Positions 1-5,576 of a stretch of 6,036 nucleotides of DNA are shown here, piece by piece. Both the position numbers and the translations under genes were made by a program. Below the pieces are notes generated by a model. The model made no database searches. It saw nothing but the letters and a program-made list of their open reading frames with translations, and had not been told where the DNA came from. Numbering within the stretch: the stretch's first letter is position 1; each line of letters begins with the position of its first letter. Source of the DNA: an uncultured Ruminococcus sp. (GTDB lineage: Bacteria; Bacillota; Clostridia; Oscillospirales; Ruminococcaceae); NCBI GenBank assembly GCA_937901485.1, contig CALGTT010000306.1, positions 1 through 6,036 on the forward strand. Reading direction: 5' to 3'.

Positions 1-720
1 TTCCTCACAGCATCCGAACACATCACCGCCTGCGCGGATTTCATGATGCAGTTCTCCCTGATCTTCGGCGCAGTGGTGAGCGTCTGCGGCGGTCTGACCA
101 CGGCAGCGGCATACCAGGCGGCAATGCTGGGCATCTGTGAGATCGTCATGCAGATCGCCGCAAATGTGATGCTTCCGGCTCTTAGCATGGGACTTGCCCT
201 CGGCATCGTGGATGCGGTGAATCCTGCCGTGTCCCTCGGCGGCATCGTGCGCCTGCTGCACAAGGTCACAATATGGCTGCTCGGACTTCTGATGAGTATC
301 TTTCTGGGGCTTCTGTCCGTGCAGAGCATGGTAGCTGCCGCCGCGGATAGAGCATCCGCCAAAACCACAAAATTCGTCCTATCCAACGCCATTCCCTTTG
401 TCGGCAGTGCGGTTTCCGATGCCTATTCCACGGTGATCGGGAGCATGGGCGTGCTGAAAGCTTCGACCGGTGTCATCGGCATCATTTCCGTGCTTAGCCT
501 CCTCCTGCCGATCCTCCTGCGGCTGGGCATTTATCGTGTTCTGATGGCGGCTGCCGCGGCGATCGCGGAGGTGTTCGGCGTGCAGCGCGTCATGAAGCTT
601 CTCAGACATACCGAATCCATCCTTGCCGCCGCATTTTCGATCGCGGTCAGCTTTTCCGTCATTTTCATTGTGTCCACCGCCATGATGCTCATGCTCGGCG
701 GCAATCTGACTGCCGCCTGA
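1..720 (+). CDS. spoIIIAE: Stage III sporulation protein AE, C-terminal part (5' end outside window)
   Basis: Frame 1 is open from the first base to a TGA at 718-720, giving the last 239 residues of a protein that is about 400 residues long in B. subtilis. The visible part is strongly hydrophobic, with several membrane segments alternating with short loops. The stretch AAADRASAKTTKF, followed by a conserved IPFVGSAVSDAYSTVIGS loop, matches the SpoIIIAE signature. In the family, SpoIIIAE is a polytopic membrane protein of the mother cell, thought to form part of the export-like base of the SpoIIIA-SpoIIQ channel between mother cell and forespore. The stop is followed by a second in-frame stop (TAG, 721-723), and spoIIIAF starts 11 bases later, as expected inside the operon. 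The true start is upstream of the window; the ATG at 43 is an internal methionine. The identification is secure from both sequence and the AF-AG-AH genes that follow. Confidence 0.95.
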   Translation, partial: FLTASEHITACADFMMQFSLIFGAVVSVCGGLTTAAAYQAAMLGICEIVMQIAANVMLPALSMGLALGIVDAVNPAVSLGGIVRLLHKVTIWLLGLLMSIFLGLLSVQSMVAAAADRASAKTTKFVLSNAIPFVGSAVSDAYSTVIGSMGVLKASTGVIGIISVLSLLLPILLRLGIYRVLMAAAAAIAEVFGVQRVMKLLRHTESILAAAFSIAVSFSVIFIVSTAMMLMLGGNLTAA

Positions 721-731
721 TAGGAGGGTAT

Positions 732-1220
732 ATGGAACAGCTCAGAACCATCATCACCGCCGCCTGTATGCTCAGTATTGCCGTGGCACTGTGCAATCTT
801 ATGAAGCCCAGCAAGGTCTTTGAGCGTCAGGTGCGTTTTCTGATCTCACTGATCTTCACCATCAGCCTCGCCGCACCGCTGCTGCGCATCGACTGGACGC
901 TTCCGCCCGCAGAGCTTTCGCAAATGCAGATGGATGCGCAGTCGGCACAGCTCACACAGGAAGCCAGCCGCCTCATCCTGACAGAAACACAGCAGCGGAC
1001 GCAGACGGCACTGCGCGATCTGTTGACAGAAAACGGCATCACCTGTCCGCAGCTGGAGGTGGAGATACATATTGATGACGAGCAGTGCATATCTATTAGT
1101 GAGGTCAGCGCGGTGTGCAGTGATGCAGAAAAGGCGCGCGGACTTCTGCGCAGCAATTGCGGGGAGGAGGTGACACTTCATGTTACAGAACCGGCTGAAG
1201 AAGCTGTTTCACAAGGATAA
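732..1220 (+). CDS. spoIIIAF: Stage III sporulation protein AF
   Basis: This is a 162-residue protein, shorter than the roughly 206 residues of B. subtilis SpoIIIAF. Two hydrophobic segments (about residues 5-24 and 34-52) form an N-terminal membrane hairpin. A soluble domain follows: a Gln/Ala-rich helix (about 64-100) and then a beta-alpha-beta region (about 101-152) with LEVEIHIDD and VTLHV strands. That arrangement fits the ring-building fold known for the soluble part of SpoIIIAF. The ATG at 732 is preceded by a strong Shine-Dalgarno sequence, AGGAGGG at 722-728. The gene lies between spoIIIAE and spoIIIAG, and its last 41 bases overlap spoIIIAG. The call rests on the membrane hairpin, the domain layout and the position; the sequence of this family is poorly conserved, so context carries much of the weight. 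Confidence 0.9.
   Translation: MEQLRTIITAACMLSIAVALCNLMKPSKVFERQVRFLISLIFTISLAAPLLRIDWTLPPAELSQMQMDAQSAQLTQEASRLILTETQQRTQTALRDLLTENGITCPQLEVEIHIDDEQCISISEVSAVCSDAEKARGLLRSNCGEEVTLHVTEPAEEAVSQG
1161..1170 (+). promoter_or_regulatory. Ribosome binding site of spoIIIAG, inside spoIIIAF
   Basis: GGGGAGGAGG ends nine bases before the ATG at 1180. It lies within the coding sequence of spoIIIAF and fixes the spoIIIAG start despite the 41-base gene overlap. Confidence 0.8.
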
Positions 1221-1698
1221 TATGCTCCACGGCATCGTCCTGCTCGGCATTCTTGGGATGGGATGCATCCTCTTGTCCGGATTCCTGACAACGGACAAAG
1301 AGGACATAGAGCCGGCAGAACCGGAAACTGTTTCTGAGTCACCGGAGGAATACCGCCTGCGGATGCAGGAGGAGCTTTCGGAGATGCTTGCAGGCATTGC
1401 AGGTGTGGGAAGGACCGAGGTGCTTGTGACCGTGGAGGGCAGTGAGGAATACCACTATGCCACCGAGGGGGACAGCCTCGTGTCCGAGGATCAGGTGAAA
1501 AACCGCAGCACCTATGTGACAGTCGGCGGCAGCTCCGGCGAAGCCCTCGTGGAGTCCGTCACCCATCCGCCGATTACGGGCGTTGTGGTCGCCTGTGAAG
1601 GAGGTGACCGCAGTACCGTTCAGGAATCCGTTTACAATGCCGTTTCCGTTGCGTGCGGCATTTCCACAGCAAAGATCTATGTGACGCGGCTTGCATAG
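1180..1698 (+). CDS. spoIIIAG: Stage III sporulation protein AG
   Basis: This 172-residue protein is somewhat shorter than the 229 residues of B. subtilis SpoIIIAG. It has a short basic N-terminus, one membrane segment (about 17-36), and an acidic Glu/Pro linker (40-56). An extracytoplasmic domain follows. The helix EEYRLRMQEELSEMLAGI, then GVGRTEVLVTVEG, is the typical first half of the SpoIIIAG ring-building motif. The second half is around PPITGVVVACEGGDRSTVQ (130-148) and ends in a C-terminal strand IYVTRL. The region between (about 88-128) corresponds to the insertion that forms the beta-barrel crown in the known SpoIIIAG ring. In the family, SpoIIIAG assembles into a large ring in the intermembrane space around the forespore. 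The start at 1180 overlaps spoIIIAF by 41 bases and has an excellent ribosome site. Confidence 0.93.
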   Translation: MLQNRLKKLFHKDNMLHGIVLLGILGMGCILLSGFLTTDKEDIEPAEPETVSESPEEYRLRMQEELSEMLAGIAGVGRTEVLVTVEGSEEYHYATEGDSLVSEDQVKNRSTYVTVGGSSGEALVESVTHPPITGVVVACEGGDRSTVQESVYNAVSVACGISTAKIYVTRLA

Positions 1699-1717
1699 AA
1701 GTGAAAGGAGTTTACAT

Positions 1718-2329
1718 ATGAAAAAACCTGCCATCATCATTGGAAAACGTCAGATCATCCTCTCCTGCCTGAGCGTGATGCTCGCAGTTGCCGTATACAT
1801 CAACTACTCCCTCTCCAAATCCGACCTGACCGTCACCACACCGACCTCGGAGCTGACCGCGGAGCAGGATCATTACGGTGACACTGAATTTGTCAATGCC
1901 GGCGCGGAGGATGTCCGTTCCGCTGAGAAACCCGAAGCAGACGATGCCAATGCAGATGCGGCAAGTGCAGAAGAAGCCAGCGCGGATTTCTTTGCACAGG
2001 CAAGACTGGAAAAGACCACCAACCGTGACGCGGCAGTCCAGACGCTCCAGATGATCATGGGCGGCGGTGACCTGACCAACGATGAGATCATCACCACCGC
2101 GCTCAATGCCGTGGAGGTCTCCAATCTCATCGAATGCGAGGGGAATATCGAATCCCTGATCAAATCACAGGGCTTTGCGGACTGCGTTGTCTACCTCGAC
2201 GGCGAAACTGCGAAGGTCGTTGTCAAATCCGAAGGGCTTGAAGCCGCTGATGCAGCACTGATCAAGGACATCATTCTGGGCGAGGTTTCAATTTCTTCAG
2301 AAAATATCAGAATTTTTGAAGTAAAATAG
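1718..2329 (+). CDS. spoIIIAH: Stage III sporulation protein AH, SpoIIQ partner
   Basis: The product is 203 residues (218 in B. subtilis). The N-terminus MKKPAIIIGKRQ leads into a single membrane anchor (about 12-30), followed by a linker rich in Ala, Glu and Asp (64-90). The ring-building domain follows: FFAQARLEKTTNRD (91-104) is the characteristic helix start, ECEGNIESLIKSQGF (139-153) the second helix, then strands VVYLDG and AKVVVK, and a final IRIFEV. SpoIIIAH is known to bind the forespore protein SpoIIQ across the intermembrane space, linking the two halves of the channel and helping engulfment. The ATG at 1718 is chosen because AAAGGAG (1704-1710) sits seven bases upstream; a TTG at 1691 in the same frame has no ribosome site and overlaps spoIIIAG. 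As usual it is the last gene of the spoIIIA operon. Confidence 0.95.
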   Translation: MKKPAIIIGKRQIILSCLSVMLAVAVYINYSLSKSDLTVTTPTSELTAEQDHYGDTEFVNAGAEDVRSAEKPEADDANADAASAEEASADFFAQARLEKTTNRDAAVQTLQMIMGGGDLTNDEIITTALNAVEVSNLIECEGNIESLIKSQGFADCVVYLDGETAKVVVKSEGLEAADAALIKDIILGEVSISSENIRIFEVK

Positions 2330-2358
2330 TTGTACTTTTCTGTTTTTTTTGGTATAAT
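2330..2358 (+). promoter_or_regulatory. Predicted vegetative (sigma-A type) promoter for the Asp23-nusB-xseAB-ispA cluster
   Basis: A perfect TATAAT lies at 2353-2358, preceded by TG one base upstream (TGG at 2350-2352), which makes it an extended -10 element. TTGTAC at 2330-2335 is a weak -35 (the first three bases match) at the ideal 17-base spacing, and the spacer contains a run of eight T. The -35 starts on the base after the spoIIIAH stop codon. Transcription would begin near 2365, giving a leader of about 85 bases before the Asp23-family start. Prediction is from sequence only. Confidence 0.75.
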
Positions 2359-2372
2359 AGAAGATAGGTGAA

Positions 2373-2417
2373 TATTTTTCATGAAAATACGCTGTATTTT
2401 CCAGAAACTGGAAAATA
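2373..2417 (+). repeat. Nested inverted repeats in the leader of the Asp23-family gene
   Basis: Three related A/T-rich inverted repeats follow one another. TTTTCATGAAAA at 2376-2387 is a perfect 12-base palindrome. GAAAATAC (2383-2390) pairs perfectly with GTATTTTC (2394-2401) across a GCT loop. TATTTTCCAG (2395-2404) pairs perfectly with CTGGAAAATA (2408-2417) across an AAA loop. The second and third stems share bases 2395-2401 and cannot form together. There is no T run behind the last stem, so it is not an intrinsic terminator. The array lies between the predicted transcription start and the ribosome site, where it could act as an RNA switch or as a DNA operator; function is unknown. Confidence 0.65.
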
Positions 2418-2434
2418 TGCGCAAACAGACAAAG

Positions 2435-2440
2435 AAAGGA
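2435..2440 (+). promoter_or_regulatory. Ribosome binding site deciding the Asp23-family start
   Basis: AAAGGA lies nine bases before the ATG at 2450. It supports that start over the in-frame ATG at 2381, which lies inside the leader repeats and has only a weak AGGTG upstream. Confidence 0.75.
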
Positions 2441-2449
2441 AGTAATCGT

Positions 2450-2767
2450 ATGGATAAAGTACAATCCGGTGAACGCACCATCCGCATTTCTGATGAGGTG
2501 CTCAGCAAGGTAGCATCCCTTGCAGTCCGTGAGGTCGAAGGTGTAGCACATCTTGCAGCCCCCGGAATGATGACATCTCCGGTGACCATCGAGAATCTGG
2601 GCGGAGCAGTTGCTGTGACCGTACGCGTGGTGCTGAAGAACGGCTACCGTGCGGTGAGTGTTGCAAAGCAGATCCAGCAGACAGTCAAGCAGAGCGTGCA
2701 GGATATGACCGGCGTGACGGCTGTCAATGTCAATGTTGAGGTCAGCGGAGTCGAATTCGACGTATAA
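2450..2767 (+). CDS. Asp23/Gls24 family protein (YqhY-like)
   Basis: This is a 105-residue soluble protein without membrane segments. The order is that of the Asp23/Gls24 (DUF322) family: RTIRISDEVLSKVASLAVRE (9-28) with the hallmark REVEGVAHL, then a strand-rich core AVAVTVRVVLKNGY (53-66), a helix VAKQIQQTVKQSVQDMTG (71-88), and a final strand pair VNVNVEVSGVEF (92-103). It corresponds by position to B. subtilis YqhY, which lies next to nusB and has been linked to control of acetyl-CoA carboxylase and lipid synthesis. In this window accB and accC, the usual upstream neighbours of yqhY, are absent. The biochemical role of the family is poorly defined. It is the first gene after the predicted promoter. 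The start at 2450 is preferred to an in-frame ATG at 2381 because of the ribosome site and because family members normally begin close to the IRISDEV segment. Confidence 0.93.
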   Translation: MDKVQSGERTIRISDEVLSKVASLAVREVEGVAHLAAPGMMTSPVTIENLGGAVAVTVRVVLKNGYRAVSVAKQIQQTVKQSVQDMTGVTAVNVNVEVSGVEFDV

Positions 2768-2777
2768 TGAAGTATCT

Positions 2778-2804
2778 CCGGTATGCGGGATATCCGCATA
2801 CCGG
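2778..2804 (+). repeat. Perfect 11-bp hairpin between the Asp23-family gene and nusB
   Basis: CCGGTATGCGG (2778-2788) and CCGCATACCGG (2794-2804) are exact reverse complements around a five-base loop, GATAT. The stem is GC-rich and would be very stable in RNA. No T run follows, so an ordinary intrinsic terminator is unlikely; it may instead act as an mRNA processing or stabilising element, or as a partial attenuator. A second copy of GCATAC at 2811-2816 could pair with GTATGC (2781-2786) in competition with the main stem. Confidence 0.75.
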
Positions 2805-2840
2805 CTGGGTGCATACAAACGCAAAATACAGGAGGTAATT

Positions 2841-3260
2841 ATGACAAAGCATCAGTGCAGAGAAAATGCATATCTGATTTTATTTGAGGCATCCCTTCGT
2901 GATGACAGTCCGGAGGAGCTGTATGCCATCGCTGAGGAGGTAGAGGAGATCACCGTGGATGACCATGTCAAGGCTCTGGTGGAGGGTGTACTTTCCCATA
3001 CCGCAGAGCTCGACGAGATCATCGCATCCTACAGCAAGAAGCGTGCAGTCAGCCGCATTGCGCGGATCAATCTCATTCTGCTGCGCATGGCGATCTATGA
3101 GCTGACCTACATGCCGGAAACGCCCGTCAACGTTGCAGTCAGCGAGGCAGTGAATATTTCCCAGAAATATACTTATCAGGAGGACACCGCTTTCATCAAC
3201 GGCATTCTCGGTGCATATGCCCGCAGTCTGCCGCCGCGTGAAGCGCAGGAGGAAGCGTAA
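2841..3260 (+). CDS. nusB: Transcription antitermination factor NusB
   Basis: The 139-residue product has the normal length and the all-helical layout of NusB. The N-terminal helix contains the basic residues K3 and R7 followed by AYLILFEA. The most diagnostic part is the C-terminal half: SRIARINLILLRMAIYEL (71-88), PVNVAVSEAVNISQKY (95-110) and DTAFINGILGAYAR (115-128), corresponding to the conserved EAV and FINGIL motifs. NusB pairs with NusE (ribosomal protein S10) on boxA RNA and supports rRNA transcription. The ATG at 2841 has AGGAGGT at 2830-2836, four bases upstream. The stop TAA shares its last A with the ATG of the next gene, so translation of the two is probably coupled. Identification is secure. 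Confidence 0.97.
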   Translation: MTKHQCRENAYLILFEASLRDDSPEELYAIAEEVEEITVDDHVKALVEGVLSHTAELDEIIASYSKKRAVSRIARINLILLRMAIYELTYMPETPVNVAVSEAVNISQKYTYQEDTAFINGILGAYARSLPPREAQEEA

Positions 3261-4192
3261 TGTCCCTCTATCTGGGGCTGGATACCAGCAACTACACCAC
3301 CTCGGCGGCAGTGTATGACAGCACAGCGCGTACCATCGTGCAGGCGAAGAAGCTTCTGCCCGTCAAGGCAGGGGAGAAGGGACTGCGCCAGAGCGACGCG
3401 GTGTTCCATCATACCGTACAGCTTCCGGACATTCTGTCTCAGCTGGATATTTCCGGTATTTCCGGCATCGGCGTGTCCGTCAAGCCACGCAATGCGGAAG
3501 GTTCTTACATGCCCTGTTTTCTCTGCGGAGAGGGCACGGCGCGGATGCTCGGACAGGCTCTTGCCGTTCCGGTGCATCCGACAAGCCATCAGCTCGGACA
3601 TATTCTGGCAGCACTCCATTCCGCAGACTGCCTTGACTGGGTGGATCATCGGTTTCTCGCGTTCCATGTCAGCGGCGGCACGACCGATTGTGTGCTCTGT
3701 GAGCCGGATGACGCGCTTCTGCTGAAGATCACGCCCGTGTCCTCCTCCCTTGACCTCAAAGCAGGTCAGCTCGTGGACAGGGTGGGGCTGATGCTGGGAC
3801 TCTCGTTCCCGTGCGGCATCGCTCTGGAACAGCTCGCCATGCAGAGCGAGAAGGAGTTCCGTTACAAGCCCACCATGAAAGAGCTGGACTGCTGCCTGTC
3901 AGGTCTGGAGAACCAGTGCGCAAAGGCTCTGGAAAACGGCGAAGCTCCGTGCGATATTGCCAAACGCTGTCTGTGCGCGATCGCCGATGTTCTGCTGGAA
4001 ATGACAAAGCGTGCGCTTGCCCGTACCGGAGAGCTTCCCGTTGTCTATGCCGGCGGTGTGATGTCCGACATGCTCATCCGGAATAAACTGAAAACCGTGA
4101 TGAATGCGGTCTTTGCAAAACCTGAATTCTCCTGCGACAATGCCGCAGGCACGGCGGTCTATGCAGCGTTGTGTGCTGAAAAAGAGGTGTGA
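3260..4192 (+). CDS. TsaD/Kae1-like protein (peptidase M22 family paralogue, divergent)
   Basis: The 310-residue product has the ASKHA-type fold of TsaD/Kae1, the ATPase that makes the t6A modification of tRNA (older name O-sialoglycoprotein endopeptidase). Recognisable parts are LGLDTSNYTTSAAVYD (5-20), the metal-binding HQLGH (H110, H114), VSGGTTD (137-143), SLDLKAGQLVDRVG (163-176), SGLENQ (214-219), YAGGV (263-267) and DNAAG (293-297, D293 as third metal ligand). It departs from true TsaD in several places. The N-terminal CDET is NYTT, the GPGL loop reads KPRN (75-78), the Asn after AGGV is D270, and the roughly 30-residue tail after DNAAG is largely missing. It holds 14 cysteines, including CxxC at 86-89 and 144-147. 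It is thus probably a paralogue, not the t6A enzyme itself; its activity is unknown. AGGAGG at 3247-3252 supports the start, which overlaps the nusB stop by one base. It sits where folD stands in B. subtilis. Confidence 0.88.
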   Translation: MSLYLGLDTSNYTTSAAVYDSTARTIVQAKKLLPVKAGEKGLRQSDAVFHHTVQLPDILSQLDISGISGIGVSVKPRNAEGSYMPCFLCGEGTARMLGQALAVPVHPTSHQLGHILAALHSADCLDWVDHRFLAFHVSGGTTDCVLCEPDDALLLKITPVSSSLDLKAGQLVDRVGLMLGLSFPCGIALEQLAMQSEKEFRYKPTMKELDCCLSGLENQCAKALENGEAPCDIAKRCLCAIADVLLEMTKRALARTGELPVVYAGGVMSDMLIRNKLKTVMNAVFAKPEFSCDNAAGTAVYAALCAEKEV

Positions 4193-4193
4193 T

Positions 4194-5390
4194 ATGCCAG
4201 TTCTGACTGTTTCACAGATCAACCGCTACATGGCATCGCGCGTGCGAGAAGACGGCAACCTGAAGCATTTCATGATCAGGGGCGAGATCTCCAATTTTGC
4301 CGCGCCTGCATCGGGACACCTCTATTTTTCCCTGAAGGACACGGAAAGCGTGGTCAAGGCTGTCATGTTCCGCACTGCGGCATCCCGCCTGCGCTTCCAG
4401 CCGGAAAACGGGATGCATGTGATCCTGACCGCCGGACTGACCGTATATGAACGCGACGGCGTGTATCAGCTCAATGTGACTGATATGCAGCCGGAGGGCG
4501 TGGGCGCAGTCCGGCTCCAGCTCGAACAGCGCATCCGCAAGCTCCGTGCGGAGGGGCTTTTTGAGGAGTCCGCCAAGCGTCCGCTGCCGCAGATGCCGCG
4601 TACCATCGGTGTCATCACCTCCGGCACGGGAGCTGCTTTGCAGGATATTCTCAACATCCTGCGCCGCCGCTGTCCGCTTGTCAGCGTAAAGGTCTTTCCC
4701 GTGCTTGTGCAGGGCGAACATGCCCCGCAGTCCATCTGCGCGGCACTGCTTGCCGCAGAACGTGAATGCTGTGATGTGCTCATTCTCGGCAGGGGAGGCG
4801 GCGCATCGGAGGATCTGAATGCATTCAACGCCGAATCCGTCGCCTATGCCGTGTACAACTGCCCCGTTCCGGTCATTTCTGCCGTGGGGCATGAAACGGA
4901 TACGACCATTGCCGATGCCGTTGCTGACCGCCGTGCACCGACTCCCTCCGCCGCGGCAGAGCTTGCCGTGCCGGATGTGCAGCATCTTGCAGAAAAGGTC
5001 AGCATCGCACAGCGTCAGCTGCATACTGCGTATCAGGGGCGCATCCGGCGCGAAGTGCAGCGGCATGAACGTCTGCACAGCCGACTGCAGCTCTGCTCCC
5101 CGAAGCACCGCTTCCGCATTCAGGAGGAAAAGCGTGCACAGCTCACTGCCAGACTGCAAAAGAACATGCAGCTGTGTCTGGAACGTAAGCTGTCTGCTTA
5201 CACAAGAATGCAGGAAAAGCTGACACAGCTCGATCCCCTGCGCATCCTGCAAAGGGGCTATGCGGCAGTGTATGACGAAGCCGGAAATATCCTGCCCAGC
5301 GCAAAGCAGATCCATCCGCAGGATACCATCCGTGTGCGGATGCACGACGGAACGATTACAGCAAAGGTGGAGGAAACCCATGAATTATGA
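4194..5390 (+). CDS. xseA: Exodeoxyribonuclease VII large subunit
   Basis: The 398-residue product has an N-terminal OB-fold DNA-binding domain: VLTVSQINRYM, then IRGEISNFAAPASGHLYFSL (28-47). The catalytic domain follows, with IGVITSGTGAALQDI (138-152), GRGGGASEDLNAFN (199-212), VGHETDTTIAD (231-241) and DRRAPTPSAAAE (245-256). All are signature blocks of XseA. A Gln/Arg-rich helical region (about 262-345) forms the coiled coil to which XseB binds, and LDPLRILQRGYA (346-357) starts the C-terminal domain. With XseB it forms exonuclease VII, which degrades single-stranded DNA from both ends into oligonucleotides. The protein is shorter than the 448-456 residues of B. subtilis and E. coli, mainly in the coiled coil. 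The start at 4194 is chosen because GAGGTG (4184-4189) precedes it and it lies one base after the previous stop; the in-frame ATG at 4104 is deep inside the upstream gene. Confidence 0.97.
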   Translation: MPVLTVSQINRYMASRVREDGNLKHFMIRGEISNFAAPASGHLYFSLKDTESVVKAVMFRTAASRLRFQPENGMHVILTAGLTVYERDGVYQLNVTDMQPEGVGAVRLQLEQRIRKLRAEGLFEESAKRPLPQMPRTIGVITSGTGAALQDILNILRRRCPLVSVKVFPVLVQGEHAPQSICAALLAAERECCDVLILGRGGGASEDLNAFNAESVAYAVYNCPVPVISAVGHETDTTIADAVADRRAPTPSAAAELAVPDVQHLAEKVSIAQRQLHTAYQGRIRREVQRHERLHSRLQLCSPKHRFRIQEEKRAQLTARLQKNMQLCLERKLSAYTRMQEKLTQLDPLRILQRGYAAVYDEAGNILPSAKQIHPQDTIRVRMHDGTITAKVEETHEL

Positions 5391-5571
5391 AGAAATGATG
5401 CAGCGTCTGGCTGAGATCACAGCGCGTCTGGAGCAGGAACAGCTCTCTCTCGAAGAAGCCGCAAAGCTCTATGCAGAGGGAATGCAGCTCTCGGCGCAGT
5501 GCCATAAATTACTACAGGATGCGGTGCTTTCCGTGCAGGAAGTTCCGGTGCCGCTGAATGAGAAAGCGTGA
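5380..5571 (+). CDS. xseB: Exodeoxyribonuclease VII small subunit
   Basis: This is a 63-residue helical protein. MNYEEMMQRLAEITARLEQE, followed by LSLEEAAKLYAEGMQLSAQC and HKLLQDAVLSVQEV, gives the two-helix hairpin of XseB with the conserved pattern LE-(x)-LSLEEA-(x)-LY-EG-(x)-L-(x)-C. XseB subunits clamp onto the coiled coil of XseA and are needed for exonuclease VII activity. The start at 5380 has GGAGG at 5369-5373, six bases upstream, and lies inside xseA, overlapping it by 11 bases, which suggests translational coupling to keep the subunits balanced. The protein is near the short end for the family (E. coli has 80 residues); the C-terminal tail after the second helix is only about ten residues. 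Confidence 0.94.
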   Translation: MNYEEMMQRLAEITARLEQEQLSLEEAAKLYAEGMQLSAQCHKLLQDAVLSVQEVPVPLNEKA

Positions 5572-5576
5572 ATATT

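Noticed and set aside
1924..1987. Ala/Glu/Asp-rich stretch of spoIIIAH as a sequence repeat or a frame error
   Set aside because: The codons are not a regular DNA repeat, the frame continues into the conserved SpoIIIAH domain, and a low-complexity linker after the membrane anchor is usual for this protein.
2292..2306. Resemblance to a CodY box around TTCAGAAAAT
   Set aside because: Against the consensus AATTTTCWGAAAATT there are four mismatches of fifteen, and the site lies in A/T-rich DNA at the end of spoIIIAH, where chance matches are likely. The nearby TTTTCATGAAAA has one base too many in the centre.
2295..2350. Possible rho-independent terminator after spoIIIAH
   Set aside because: CTTCAGAAA (2295-2303) can pair with TTTTTGAAG (2313-2321) including one G-T pair, but the stem is A/T-rich, lies in the coding end of spoIIIAH, and the T run at 2343-2350 starts 21 bases later. 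The T run is better explained as promoter spacer.
2381..2449. N-terminal extension of the Asp23-family protein from ATG 2381
   Set aside because: The extra 23 residues are basic and unlike the family, the DNA is the leader repeat array, and a much better ribosome site precedes ATG 2450.
2727..2840. Upstream extension of the nusB frame through the intergenic hairpin
   Set aside because: The frame is open but overlaps the Asp23 gene and the hairpin. The start at 2841 has an excellent ribosome site and gives the normal NusB N-terminus.
3315..4086. Alternative-frame open frames inside the TsaD-like gene
   Set aside because: Their products are rich in Arg, Ser, Cys and Pro with no domain, while the 3260-4192 frame shows clear TsaD/Kae1 motifs throughout.
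4212..5381. Long open frame of 389 codons on the minus strand
   Set aside because: It lies wholly antisense to xseA, whose protein motifs are unmistakable. Its translation is rich in Cys, His and Arg with no recognisable domain, and such shadows arise easily opposite GC-rich genes.
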